NCBI RefSeq assembly: GCF_051201625.1
Contig: NZ_CP179203.1
Location: 3,720,001-3,784,000 of the forward strand
Direction: 5' to 3'
From: Shimia sp051201625
GTDB lineage: Bacteria; Pseudomonadota; Alphaproteobacteria; Rhodobacterales; Rhodobacteraceae
DNA length: 64,000 nucleotides
In this document: piece by piece, positions 8,500 through 17,393 of the stretch
How positions within the stretch are numbered: the stretch's first letter is position 1
How the letters are laid out: every line of letters starts with the position of its first letter
Position numbers and translations under genes: made by a program
Notes under the pieces: model-generated
What the model saw: the letters and a program-made list of their open reading frames with translations, nothing else
What the model was told of the DNA's origin: nothing
Database searches by the model: none

Positions 8500-10029
8500 A
8501 TGACGGGTATATTATTAAGTATTTCTGGCCTGACCAAAGCCTATCCGGGCGTCGTTGCTAACGATGATGTATCCTTCGACATCGGCGAAAGTGAAGTGCA
8601 CGCATTGCTGGGCGAAAACGGAGCGGGCAAATCCACACTCGTCAAAATGATCTATGGCCTTGTTAAACCAGACAGCGGCAGCATGAAATGGAAGGGACAG
8701 CCCTTTGCGCCAGCCGAACCTAAAGCCGCCCGCACCGCTGGCGTCGCTATGGTATTCCAGCACTTTTCATTATTCGACGCACTCAAAGTGTCCGAAAATG
8801 TTGCTCTGGGAATGGAAAATCCACCGCGAATGCGGGATCTTGCCCATAAAATCCGCAACGTGTCGGAAACTTACGGCCTGCCACTCGATCCAAATAGGAC
8901 TGTCGGCGATCTTTCTGCCGGTGAACGCCAGAGGGTCGAAATCATTCGATGCCTTTTGCAGGATCCAAAGCTTTTAATAATGGATGAACCCACGTCGGTT
9001 TTGACGCCTCAGGAGGTTGATATCTTATTTGCGACTCTAAACAGGCTGAAGGCAGAAGGTACTTCGATTCTCTATATTTCGCACAAGTTGGAAGAAATCC
9101 GAAAGCTTTGCGACCACGCCACAATCTTACGACTTGGAAAGAATGTTGGAGAATGTATTCCAGCAGAAACCTCTGCCCGGGAAATGGCCGAACTCATGGT
9201 CGGCGATGCCCTTCAGACCCCTATGCGCAAAAATGAAAAGACGGGGGAGGCTATGTTAGAAGTTTCAGGCCTATCATTACAACCTTCCAACCCCTACGGT
9301 ACTACACTGAAGAATATCCATTTCACGGTACACGCCGGTGAAATTCTTGGTTTGGGGGGCGTTGCAGGCAATGGCCAGGACGAATTATTGGCTGCGCTTT
9401 CAGGTGAGGTTTCAACTCCGCAATACGCCATTAAGTTTAAGGGTCAAGATATAGCCAGTCTTAAACCTAACGCCCGCCGCACCCTCGGAATTCTCGCTGC
9501 ACCCGAGGAGCGCCTAGGCCACGCCGCCGCCCCTAACATGAGCCTGACTGAAAATGCTCTTCTTACTGGTGCGATACGTGAAAATCTAACATCAAACGGT
9601 TTCGTAAATTGGCCCGCAACGATGTCGTTTGCGAAAAAGATCATCACCACTTTCGATGTGCGCACACCCGGTCCGCACGTCGCTGCAAGGGCATTATCCG
9701 GCGGCAATTTGCAGAAATTTGTCGTCGGCCGTGAAGTGCTCCAACGCCCAAAAGTATTGATAGTCAACCAGCCTACATGGGGAGTGGATGCCGCCGCTGC
9801 AGCCGCAATCCGCCAAGCCCTGTTGGACCTTGCCGCGGAGGGCGCAGCAATCATCGTAATTTCACAAGACCTAGACGAGCTTATGGAAATTTCAGACCAC
9901 TTCGGCGCACTCAACGAAGGTCGCCTATCTGAAATTCGGTCAACCGCAGGCCTGTCTATTGATGAAATTGGATTGATGATGGGCGGCGCCCACGGGATGG
10001 AAGCTGCCCATGTAGGGGCGAACGCATGA
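8500..10029 (+). CDS. BMP-type (nucleoside) ABC transporter ATP-binding protein, double-ATPase
   Basis: 509-residue cytoplasmic ATPase made of two tandem ABC domains, as in NupO/YufO-type and sugar importers. The first domain has Walker A GENGAGKST, signature LSAGERQRVE and Walker B LLIMDEPTSVLT; the second has a degenerate Walker A (GVAGNGQDE) with signature LSGGNLQKF and VLIVNQPTWGVD in the Walker B position, where Asn-Gln replaces Asp-Glu, so the second site is probably non-hydrolytic as is usual for this class. First gene of a four-gene operon with two permeases and a BMP-family binding protein; the stop overlaps the next start by four bases (ATGA). A very strong purine-rich ribosome binding site supports the start. 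Substrate is probably a nucleoside, by family analogy. Confidence 0.92.
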   Translation: MTGILLSISGLTKAYPGVVANDDVSFDIGESEVHALLGENGAGKSTLVKMIYGLVKPDSGSMKWKGQPFAPAEPKAARTAGVAMVFQHFSLFDALKVSENVALGMENPPRMRDLAHKIRNVSETYGLPLDPNRTVGDLSAGERQRVEIIRCLLQDPKLLIMDEPTSVLTPQEVDILFATLNRLKAEGTSILYISHKLEEIRKLCDHATILRLGKNVGECIPAETSAREMAELMVGDALQTPMRKNEKTGEAMLEVSGLSLQPSNPYGTTLKNIHFTVHAGEILGLGGVAGNGQDELLAALSGEVSTPQYAIKFKGQDIASLKPNARRTLGILAAPEERLGHAAAPNMSLTENALLTGAIRENLTSNGFVNWPATMSFAKKIITTFDVRTPGPHVAARALSGGNLQKFVVGREVLQRPKVLIVNQPTWGVDAAAAAAIRQALLDLAAEGAAIIVISQDLDELMEISDHFGALNEGRLSEIRSTAGLSIDEIGLMMGGAHGMEAAHVGANA

Positions 10030-11105
10030 TCACATTAGAGAAGCGCCCCATGCCCTCGCGATTACTGTCGATAGCCACCCCCGTGATTGCCGTTGTAATC
10101 ACTATGATCGCAGGTGGATTGCTGTTTTATGCGCTTGGAAAGAGCCCTTTCGAGGCTATCCGTACAATTTTCTGGGATCCAATATTTGGTGAATTCGCCT
10201 TTTACTACCGTCCACAACTTTTGGTCAAAGGCGCGCCTCTGATCCTGATAGCCATAGGCTTATCTCTGGGCTTCAAGGCTGGCATCTGGAACATTGGTGC
10301 CGAGGGTCAATATATTATCGGTGGCATCTGTGGTGCCGGCATAGGCCTTGCCTTTTATCCTTTGAACAGCTTCCTTGTTTTCCCGCTGATGATACTTGCC
10401 GGCGCGTTCGGTGGATGGGCTTGGGCGATGATTCCAGCATTATTGAAGGTCAAATTTAACACTAACGAAATTTTAGTTTCGCTGATGTTAGTTTACGTGG
10501 CCGAGCAAGTGCTTGCATCAATGTCGTTGGGTTTGCTGAAAAACCCAGAAGGCCACGGCTTTCCCGGATCACGAAACTTTAACGACTACCCATCTGGCAA
10601 CAGTTGGATCAACGAGGCGGCAGGCCTACACTGGGGCATGGCCTTTGCGTTTATTGCGGTCATCTTTGCCTATGTACTGCTAAATCGACACATCTTGGGC
10701 TTTAACATTCGGCTGACTGGTGAAGCATCGCGCGCTGCCCGTTTTTCTGGCGTGAACCCAACCCGCCTTATCCTTTTCTGCCTTGGCTCCTCTGGCGCTC
10801 TTGCCGGGCTTGCTGGCCTGTTCGAGATATCCGGACCATCTGGACAAGTCAGCATCGACTTCAATGTTGGCTACGGATTTACTGCGATAATTGTTGCCTT
10901 TCTCGGCCGCCTGCACCCGATAGGAATTCTATTAGCTGGCCTATTAATGGCACTCACGTACATCGGCGGTGAAATAGCCCAAGGCAATCTGGGCCTGCCG
11001 TCTGCTGCCATCCAAGTATTTCAAGGCATGTTGCTGTTCTTCCTTCTCGCACTAGATCTACTTACGAACTACCGTGTCAAAGTTGCCGTAAAGGGAGTCA
11101 CATAA
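10026..11105 (+). CDS. BMP-type ABC transporter permease 1
   Basis: 359-residue inner-membrane protein of the branched permease family (BPD_transp_2) that pairs with BMP-type importers. It is hydrophobic with roughly nine to ten predicted membrane segments and contains the family sequences GFKAGIWNIGAEGQYIIG near residue 90 and GYGFTAIIVAFLGRLHP near residue 280. The start overlaps the ATPase stop by four bases and its own stop (TAATG) overlaps the start of the second permease by one base, so the three are translated as a coupled unit. Confidence 0.92.
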   Translation: MITLEKRPMPSRLLSIATPVIAVVITMIAGGLLFYALGKSPFEAIRTIFWDPIFGEFAFYYRPQLLVKGAPLILIAIGLSLGFKAGIWNIGAEGQYIIGGICGAGIGLAFYPLNSFLVFPLMILAGAFGGWAWAMIPALLKVKFNTNEILVSLMLVYVAEQVLASMSLGLLKNPEGHGFPGSRNFNDYPSGNSWINEAAGLHWGMAFAFIAVIFAYVLLNRHILGFNIRLTGEASRAARFSGVNPTRLILFCLGSSGALAGLAGLFEISGPSGQVSIDFNVGYGFTAIIVAFLGRLHPIGILLAGLLMALTYIGGEIAQGNLGLPSAAIQVFQGMLLFFLLALDLLTNYRVKVAVKGVT

Positions 11106-12025
11106 TGGACTTGTCGGCGATCAACCCTGTGTTGCTTGTTGCTTCACTGATGGTTGCAGCCACGCCTCTTCTGCTTGCTGCAATCGGTGAACTGGTAGTT
11201 GAAAAATCAGGCGTTTTGAACCTTGGCGTTGAAGGCATGATGATCGTTGGCGCGATCTCGGGCTTTGCTATCTCGGTCGAAAGCGGATCACCCATGCTCG
11301 GCCTGCTGGCAGCAGTCATCGGCGGTGCGTTACTCAGCCTGCTTTTCGCCTTTTTGACTCAGTTTGCGCTCGCAAATCAAGTGGCGTCGGGTCTTGCTTT
11401 GACACTATTCGGGCTCGGCCTGTCTGCGCTAATGGGGCAATCCTATGTCGGCATAAAACCACCTGCCATGAGCAAGCTAGACCTCCCAGTGATTTCTGAC
11501 ATGCCAGTTATCGGTCCAATCTTTTTCTCGCACGATCCCGTGCTTTACATCGGGGTTGCGCTGATCGCTACCGTTTGGGCTTTATTGAAGTTCTCTCGCA
11601 TCGGTCTGATCCTGCGAGCAGTCGGCGAAAACCACGATGCAGCCCATGCACTTGGTTACAACGTGATCAAAGTTCGTCTGCTCGCAATCATGTTCGGTGG
11701 AGCCTGCGCAGGACTTGGCGGAGCATACATCTCGCTTATTCGAGTGCCACAATGGACGGAAGGGATGACGGCCGGTATCGGCTGGATAGCTCTTGCATTA
11801 GTGGTCTTTGCCAGTTGGAAACCCTGGCGCTTGCTGCTTGGTGCCTATCTTTTTGGCGGTATTAACGTTTTACAACTGAATTTGCAGGCTGCAGGCATTG
11901 CCATCCCGGTCGAATACTTGGCAATGTCTCCATATCTCATCACCATCCTGGTGCTGGTCATCATGTCGGCTGACAAAAGCGGCGCGCCTGCCTCGCTCGG
12001 TCGTACCTTCCATGCCTCACAATGA
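11105..12025 (+). CDS. BMP-type ABC transporter permease 2
   Basis: 306-residue second permease of the same importer, the usual NupQ-like partner. Visible family features are GELVVEKSGVLNLGVEGMM near the N-terminus, a run of about eight hydrophobic helices, and the ENHDAAHALGYNVIKVRL cytoplasmic coupling loop that contacts the ATPase. Length is normal. It follows permease 1 with a one-base overlap and is followed by the binding-protein gene 41 bases downstream. Confidence 0.92.
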   Translation: MDLSAINPVLLVASLMVAATPLLLAAIGELVVEKSGVLNLGVEGMMIVGAISGFAISVESGSPMLGLLAAVIGGALLSLLFAFLTQFALANQVASGLALTLFGLGLSALMGQSYVGIKPPAMSKLDLPVISDMPVIGPIFFSHDPVLYIGVALIATVWALLKFSRIGLILRAVGENHDAAHALGYNVIKVRLLAIMFGGACAGLGGAYISLIRVPQWTEGMTAGIGWIALALVVFASWKPWRLLLGAYLFGGINVLQLNLQAAGIAIPVEYLAMSPYLITILVLVIMSADKSGAPASLGRTFHASQ

Positions 12026-12066
12026 GGCTAAATACAGAACTGCTAAGCAACTGGGGAGTATTCCAA

Positions 12067-13140
12067 ATGAACCTAACTAAACTTCTGACAAGCGCTACCG
12101 TGGCGCTAGGCCTCGCAACAACAGCCATGGCTGCAGACAAAACTAAAGTTGGTTTTGTGTATGTCGGCCCTGTGGGCGACGGCGGTTGGACCTACGAACA
12201 TGATCAAGGCCGTAAGGCTGTGGTCGAGGAATTTGGGGACAAGGTCGAAACTGTGTATGTTGAAAGCGTACCTGAAGGCGCGGACGCCGAGCGCGTGATA
12301 ACGCAGATGGCGCTGCAGGGAGCGGACCTGATTTTCACAACATCCTTCGGATACATGGACCCAACAATCAATGTGGCCAAGAAATTCCCCAACGTGAAAT
12401 TCGAACACGCGACGGGCTATAAGCAGGCCGACAACGTTTCAGTTTACTCAGCTCGCTTCTACGAAGGCCGCGCCGTTCAAGGTCATATCGCCGGCAAGAT
12501 GACTGAGTCCAATATCATCGGCTACATCGCCTCCTTTCCAATACCGGAAGTGATCCGGGGTATTAATTCTGCTTTCATCCACGCCAAGAGCGTTAACCCT
12601 GATGTTCAATTCAAAATTATCTGGGCCTACACTTGGTTCGATCCTGCGAAAGAAGCCGACGCGGCTAAGGCGCTGATTGAGCAAGGTGCAGACGTAATTC
12701 TTCAGCACACTGACTCCACTGCGCCACAGGCCGCCGCTCAGGCTGCCGGTAACGTGATCACATTTGGGCAAGCGTCGGATATGAGCGAATATGCACCTTA
12801 TCCACGTGTGTCTTCAATCATCGATGACTGGGCACCCTATTACATCGCACGTACCAAGGCGGTCATGGACGGTACATGGGCAAGCGTAAACACGTGGAAT
12901 GGCATCGGCGCCGGCATGGTTGGGATTGGAGAAATCTCAGATGCGGTTCCAGCTGATCTGAAAGCAGAAGCAGAAGCGTTACGCGACAAGCTGGCTGACG
13001 GATCCTACCACGCCTTCACAGGGCCTCTTAAAAAGCAGGACGGGTCAGACTGGCTAGCCGAAGGTGAGACTGCAGATGATGGTACACTTGCCGGCATGAG
13101 CTTCTACGTCGAAGGTATTGACGCAGAAATTCCGAACTAA
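12067..13140 (+). CDS. BMP-family ABC transporter substrate-binding protein
   Basis: 357-residue periplasmic binding protein (BMP/Med/PnrA family). A Sec signal peptide (MNLTKLLTSATVALGLATTAMA) ends in an AMA-A cleavage site with no lipobox cysteine, as usual for Gram-negative members. The mature part shows VGFVYVGPVGDGGWTYEHD, GADLIFTTSFGYMDP and QHTDSTAPQAAAQAAG, the ligand-contact region of purine-nucleoside binders. The frame opens at 12022, but the ATG at 12067 precedes the signal peptide exactly and has GGGGAG upstream. Last gene of the operon, followed by a terminator. The nucleoside specificity is inferred. Confidence 0.92.
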   Translation: MNLTKLLTSATVALGLATTAMAADKTKVGFVYVGPVGDGGWTYEHDQGRKAVVEEFGDKVETVYVESVPEGADAERVITQMALQGADLIFTTSFGYMDPTINVAKKFPNVKFEHATGYKQADNVSVYSARFYEGRAVQGHIAGKMTESNIIGYIASFPIPEVIRGINSAFIHAKSVNPDVQFKIIWAYTWFDPAKEADAAKALIEQGADVILQHTDSTAPQAAAQAAGNVITFGQASDMSEYAPYPRVSSIIDDWAPYYIARTKAVMDGTWASVNTWNGIGAGMVGIGEISDAVPADLKAEAEALRDKLADGSYHAFTGPLKKQDGSDWLAEGETADDGTLAGMSFYVEGIDAEIPN

Positions 13141-13162
13141 TCAACGCCTTGCACTAAATTTG

Positions 13163-13193
13163 AAAAGCCCGCTGTCACAGCGGGCTTTTTTTT
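13163..13193 (+). terminator. rho-independent terminator of the BMP transporter operon
   Basis: Perfect GC-rich stem AAAAGCCCGCTG / CAGCGGGCTTTT with a three-base TCA loop, followed by an unbroken run of T. It lies 22 bases after the binding-protein stop. Confidence 0.95.
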
Positions 13194-13369
13194 GGTTGCA
13201 GGGTCAACGCGAACGGTCAACGTGCTAGCTTCAGCCGCAGAGCATCAAGCGACGAACCACGCGTTCACAGAGCTTTTTGGGAATCTCAACGCACGAAATA
13301 TGAAAGTTCGCTAGGTGTTGAATCCTTTGGAAACAGGCATAGATTCACACTACAAAGGAGAAAATGATC

Positions 13370-13951
13370 ATGCGCAGAATCCAGGCTCAAGGCATCCATC
13401 ACATCACACTTGCTGGAGCCAGCCGACAGACCTCAATTGATTTCTGGGAAGGCTTATTGGGCATGCCCTTTATCTTTGACCAGCCTAATCTAGACGATCC
13501 CAACGAAGGCCACCTCTATTTCGATCCTGGGGACGGACGACTGATCACAGTCTTTACCAACGAGACACGTGAATCCAACCCACAGCGTACTCCGACTGAA
13601 CCCGGATGCGTACACCACATCGCCCTCAATCTGAGCCGATCTAGTTGGCTGCAAGCTTTGGAAAGGCTTGACGAAAGAGGCATAAAGCATTCCGGCGCCA
13701 AAGACCGCGGTTTCATGGACTCAGTTTATTTCAAGGATCCAATGGGACTTTTAATTGAGTTGGCCAGCTACAAATTCGAACCACCCAAAGGATGCACTCA
13801 TGCAGATGTATTGATCCGAGCACATCGGCTACGGGTAAATAGGGGTGATTACAATATCTCCGAAGCGCACCTTGCCGATGCAATCGAGGCTCTAGTGTTG
13901 GAAAGACAGGAATCCCTTTCTGAAGACCGAACTCCAAAAAACCCATATTGA
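13370..13951 (+). CDS. VOC-family (glyoxalase/dioxygenase-like) metalloprotein
   Basis: About 193-residue protein of the vicinal oxygen chelate fold. The first repeat begins IHHITLAGASRQTSIDFWEGLLGM and the second CVHHIALNLSRSSWLQAL, with the ligand set His (IHHIT), Glu or Asp near LYFDPG, His (CVHHIA) and Glu in LLIELASY expected for a metal-binding VOC domain. The C-terminal ~40 residues lie outside the usual fold. Two ATGs are possible: 13364 is only three bases from the GGAG, 13370 is nine bases away and is preferred. It sits alone between the nucleoside transporter and the Tct cluster. Ring-cleaving dioxygenase and glyoxalase are both possible functions; the substrate is unknown. Confidence 0.8.
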   Translation: MRRIQAQGIHHITLAGASRQTSIDFWEGLLGMPFIFDQPNLDDPNEGHLYFDPGDGRLITVFTNETRESNPQRTPTEPGCVHHIALNLSRSSWLQALERLDERGIKHSGAKDRGFMDSVYFKDPMGLLIELASYKFEPPKGCTHADVLIRAHRLRVNRGDYNISEAHLADAIEALVLERQESLSEDRTPKNPY

Positions 13952-14239
13952 TTATTGAATGGAGAAAAAATACCGATTCAAATACCTTTCGCAGGCCAGA
14001 TAAATAGCATCAAATCATATTCCTAGCGCCGGTTTCGGTTTAAAAACTTCCATATGCTCATTCTACTTTGTTGAAGAAACCGCTTCAGCGTTGCCTGATG
14101 GTACTGTTGCAGTTTCCACTAGCCAGCCTAAGATCCATAAGTAGCTTTCATTAGGGTCTGTAAAGATGGTTGAAACAGCAAATCAAAGGTAAAGATCGCC
14201 TGAAACTAGCGTATTGACTGAGTGACCAACGACCGTTGA

Positions 14240-15754
14240 TCAATCGCCGTCAGCAATACCTTCTGATCGCGCACGGGCACGCTGCGCCCGATAGCTGGGA
14301 AGCACAACCAACAATGCAGCTATAGCCAGTAATCCGAGTGTCATGGGACGCTCCCAGATAAAAGAAATGCCATCGTATAGTTGCATGGAGCGCGAAAAGT
14401 TGTCCTCCAACATCCCACCTAGAATGAAACCAATCAACAAGGGAGCAAGGGGATAGTCACCAAACCTCAAGGCTGTCGCGCAAACACCAAAACCTACTAA
14501 TAACAGCAACTCAGTTGCGTTATTCTGACCAATATAAGCACCCATCAGAGTAAAGAATAAAATAAACGGAATTAGATAATTGCGCGGTATTGATAGCACT
14601 TTAGCAATATAAGGTATCAGCGGTAAATTCAGGATCAGTAGAACTAAGTTTCCGATGAACATCGACATAATTACCGCCCAGAAAATCTGTGGCTCATCAA
14701 TCATTAAGCGAGGTCCCGGCGTAACATTCAACGCGATCAGTGCACCTAGAAGGATCGCAGTTGTACCGGACCCCGGTATACCTAATGTCAGCAGCGGCAC
14801 AAACGACCCAGTGCAAGCGGCATTATTAGCAGTTTCCGGCGCAGCTAGACCCTTAATGGATCCCTTGCCAAATTCCTCTTGTTCTTCCTTCGAGGCTATG
14901 TTGCGTTCTACCGCATAGCCCAGAAAGCTGGCAATCGTTGCCCCTGCGCCGGGTAGAACTCCAATGAAAAACCCTTGCAGTGATTGACGACCAATCACTG
15001 GTGCAATGGCCATCGCTTCACTTTTAGAAATGCGCAGATCTTTAATTTCGCCGTCTGTACCGCCCTCTACTTTATTGGGCTTCAGAACCAAAAAAAGTGC
15101 CTCAGGCAGAGCAAACATCGCCATGGCCAGCGTAATGAACCCAAAACCGGACTGCAGATCCATAATGCCCATCGTGAAGCGCGGCATGTTGAACAGCGCT
15201 CCCTCCCCGACCGTTGCCATTATCAGCCCAACAAAAGTCATGAGCAAAGCTTTTGCCACTTGCCCCGTGCCCGCAAAGGCTGCAATTGCCGACAGTCCGA
15301 CCACCATGAGCGCAAAATATTCAGCCGAATGAAATAGCAGAGCCACTGATGATAAAGCTGGAGCGAAAATCATTAATAGCAAAGCGCCGATTGATCCACC
15401 AGCAAAACTGGCAATTGCAGCGATAGTCAGCGCCTTCCCAGCCTTACCTTTTTTCGCCATTGGATAGCCGTCAAAACTTGAGGCTACAGTTCCGGCTACG
15501 CCGGGTGCATTCAGCAGAATTGAGGATGTTGACCCACCGAATATAGCCCCGTAGTACACGCCCGCCAATAGAATTAATGCCGCCGAAGGGTCACCAATCG
15601 AAATGGCCACAGGGATCATGATCGCAATTATCGACATTGGCCCCAGTCCTGGCAACATGCCAATAAACGTCCCAATCAAGCACCCACCAATTACCATCAG
15701 CAGGTTTTGGACTGAAAGCGCTGTTTGGAGGCCAATCAGAAGTCCTTCAAACAT
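14240..15754 (-). CDS. tctA: tripartite tricarboxylate transporter, large membrane subunit TctA
   Basis: 504-residue permease of the TctABC system, which uses a periplasmic binding protein and an ion gradient rather than ATP. It has about twelve membrane segments and the family sequences GMLPGLGPMSIIAIMIP near residue 35 and FFIGVLPGAGATIASFLGYA near residue 265, the two copies of the Tct PGLGP/PGAGA motif. The start at 15754 has GGAGG six bases upstream; the longer frame to 15766 lacks this. The start overlaps the end of tctB by eight bases. Substrate is a carboxylate; citrate is the classical one, but this cannot be decided here. Confidence 0.93.
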   Translation of the reverse strand: MFEGLLIGLQTALSVQNLLMVIGGCLIGTFIGMLPGLGPMSIIAIMIPVAISIGDPSAALILLAGVYYGAIFGGSTSSILLNAPGVAGTVASSFDGYPMAKKGKAGKALTIAAIASFAGGSIGALLLMIFAPALSSVALLFHSAEYFALMVVGLSAIAAFAGTGQVAKALLMTFVGLIMATVGEGALFNMPRFTMGIMDLQSGFGFITLAMAMFALPEALFLVLKPNKVEGGTDGEIKDLRISKSEAMAIAPVIGRQSLQGFFIGVLPGAGATIASFLGYAVERNIASKEEQEEFGKGSIKGLAAPETANNAACTGSFVPLLTLGIPGSGTTAILLGALIALNVTPGPRLMIDEPQIFWAVIMSMFIGNLVLLILNLPLIPYIAKVLSIPRNYLIPFILFFTLMGAYIGQNNATELLLLVGFGVCATALRFGDYPLAPLLIGFILGGMLEDNFSRSMQLYDGISFIWERPMTLGLLAIAALLVVLPSYRAQRARARSEGIADGD

Positions 15755-16238
15755 TCCAACCTCCAATAAAGCCCGGCAGGGGGCGCATGTAGATACCCAA
15801 AACTTCTTGAACCAGATACCAAACGATGAATGTTGCGATCAGTGCCGTCGACACAATCACCAACCATTTGCGCTCTCCAAGAGTGACGGATCCTAGAATG
15901 AGGAATGCGGATGTGGAAAATATAAAACCCAGTGGGCGCAAACAAAGCGCGTAAGCCACCATTAACACTAGCAACAAAATTGCTTGCCCAACGTTGTAAT
16001 CTAACAAACGGCGATAGTCGATATCCGCATCCTTCGGCGTGCTCTTTTCAAGACCCGTTACGATGATAAGCGAAGTAATTATTGCTAAAACTGAAAGAAC
16101 CTTGGGAAACGTACTCGGCCAGATCGGGTTGCGTTTCATGAATGGTGCCAGATTGTCGTCCATTGTGAACCATGCTGCGTAACCATACGCTAAACATACA
16201 CCTAATAATATCAGTCCTATCCATCTATCCAGCGCCAT
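15747..16238 (-). CDS. tctB: tripartite tricarboxylate transporter, small membrane subunit TctB
   Basis: 163-residue protein with four predicted membrane helices, the small permease partner of TctA. It starts MALDRWIGLILLGVCLAYG and has a long second hydrophobic half. The ATG at 16238 has AGGGGA eight bases upstream. It lies between tctC (61 bases away, separated by a hairpin) and tctA (8-base overlap), the standard C-B-A order. TctB sequences are poorly conserved, so identity rests on length, topology and position. Confidence 0.9.
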   Translation of the reverse strand: MALDRWIGLILLGVCLAYGYAAWFTMDDNLAPFMKRNPIWPSTFPKVLSVLAIITSLIIVTGLEKSTPKDADIDYRRLLDYNVGQAILLLVLMVAYALCLRPLGFIFSTSAFLILGSVTLGERKWLVIVSTALIATFIVWYLVQEVLGIYMRPLPGFIGGWNV

Positions 16239-16255
16239 GATGTTCCCCTGTCTGG

Positions 16256-16288
16256 ACAAGCAGCAGAGCGGTCACCCGCTCTGCTTGT
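16256..16288. promoter_or_regulatory. intercistronic hairpin between tctC and tctB
   Basis: GC-rich inverted repeat AGAGCGG / CCGCTCT with TCAC loop, extended by ACAAGCAG / CTGCTTGT with a small bulge. On the transcribed (minus) strand it is not followed by a T-run, so it is not a terminator for tctC. Position after a binding-protein gene suggests 3'-end protection or partial attenuation, giving more TctC than TctBA. Confidence 0.6.
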
Positions 16289-16299
16289 GATTTTTGACT

Positions 16300-17283
16300 T
16301 TAGAGAAACCCTAGTTTCTTCATCAAGTCACCAATGACCTGCTCTTGGCCTTCTAGGAAAGCTTTGAAATCGTCACCAGAATTGTGGATGTTGACCCAAC
16401 CGTTACGGGCGCGCACCTCTTCCCATTCATCGGTATCATACATCTCACCCAGCGCCTTTTGATACAAAGCTAGCTTGTCCTCAGGCAGACCTGGCGCAGC
16501 AAAAAACCCACGCCAGTTTACAAACGCCGTGTCGATGCCCTGCTCCTTCATGGTCATGGCATCTGGGGCTGCAGGTACTCGTTCGTCCGATGTTACACCG
16601 ATGATTTTGACTTCACCTGCATTAGCTAAATCAACTGCTTCAGAAAACCCCGTCGACAGGGCCGCAATCTCTCCAGACAGCAACGCTGCCATGGCCTTAC
16701 CGCCCGCATCATAGGGAATGTACTTTACGCCAAGCGCATCTTTGCCTGCAGCTTCCATGACCATCGCCGCGACCAGGTGGTCCATGCCTCCTGGAACAGA
16801 ACCACCACCAATTGCCGTTTTGGAAGGATCTGCATCATATGCCGCAATTAGATCTGCCATGGAGTTGATTGGACTATCCTTGTTAACAACCATTGCCGCA
16901 TAGTCACCAATCGTGCCCGCCACCAGCGTTAGATCACGGAAGTTGTGCGGAAACACTCCAGTCAGTGAGCGGATCACAATTGGAGTTGAGTTCACCATCA
17001 GCGTGCCATGGTTACTATCTGCGTTCTCGATCAAGAAGCCAATGGCCTTACCGCCCCCGCCGCCCGACATATTTTCATAAGAAGCATTTCCAATTAGACC
17101 GGCTTTCGTCAAGGCCTCTCCAGTGCCCCGCGCCGTACCGTCCCAGCCACCACCGGCGCCGCCGGGAATTAAAAAGTGAATGCTGTCGACAACTTTGTGT
17201 CCACCTGCCATTGCCGATCCTGTGACAGCTATTGCTGCAAAAGCAGTAGCCAACAGCGCCCGGCGACCCATTTTGAATTTCAT
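16300..17283 (-). CDS. tctC: tripartite tricarboxylate transporter periplasmic binding protein TctC
   Basis: 327-residue periplasmic binding protein of the Bug/TctC family. A twin-basic start (MKFKMGRRALLATAFAAIAVTGSAMA) gives a signal peptide cleaved after AMA. The mature protein shows IHFLIPGGAGGGWDGTAR, the conserved phosphate-loop-like segment binding the ligand carboxylate, followed by NMSGGGGGKAIGFL and GGGSVPGGMDHLVAA. The ATG at 17283 has GGAGGA eight bases upstream; the longer frame to 17307 would displace the signal peptide. First gene of tctCBA and divergent from the two-component genes. Confidence 0.94.
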   Translation of the reverse strand: MKFKMGRRALLATAFAAIAVTGSAMAGGHKVVDSIHFLIPGGAGGGWDGTARGTGEALTKAGLIGNASYENMSGGGGGKAIGFLIENADSNHGTLMVNSTPIVIRSLTGVFPHNFRDLTLVAGTIGDYAAMVVNKDSPINSMADLIAAYDADPSKTAIGGGSVPGGMDHLVAAMVMEAAGKDALGVKYIPYDAGGKAMAALLSGEIAALSTGFSEAVDLANAGEVKIIGVTSDERVPAAPDAMTMKEQGIDTAFVNWRGFFAAPGLPEDKLALYQKALGEMYDTDEWEEVRARNGWVNIHNSGDDFKAFLEGQEQVIGDLMKKLGFL

Positions 17284-17393
17284 CTGTTTTTCCTCCCAAT
17301 TTGACAACTGTCCGAAACGCGGCTCAGTTGATAACAGTCAAACATTCTAACCTGACACCAGCCTGTCATGTTCCAAGAAAGGCAATACAGCAG
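17284..17393. promoter_or_regulatory. divergent promoter region tctC / tctD-like with short palindromes
   Basis: The 110 bases between the two divergent operons contain TGACA-N6-TGTCA at 17353-17368 and GACA-N2-TGTC at 17303-17312. These related half-sites are candidate binding sites for the adjacent OmpR-type response regulator. This is inferred from position and symmetry only. Confidence 0.45.
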
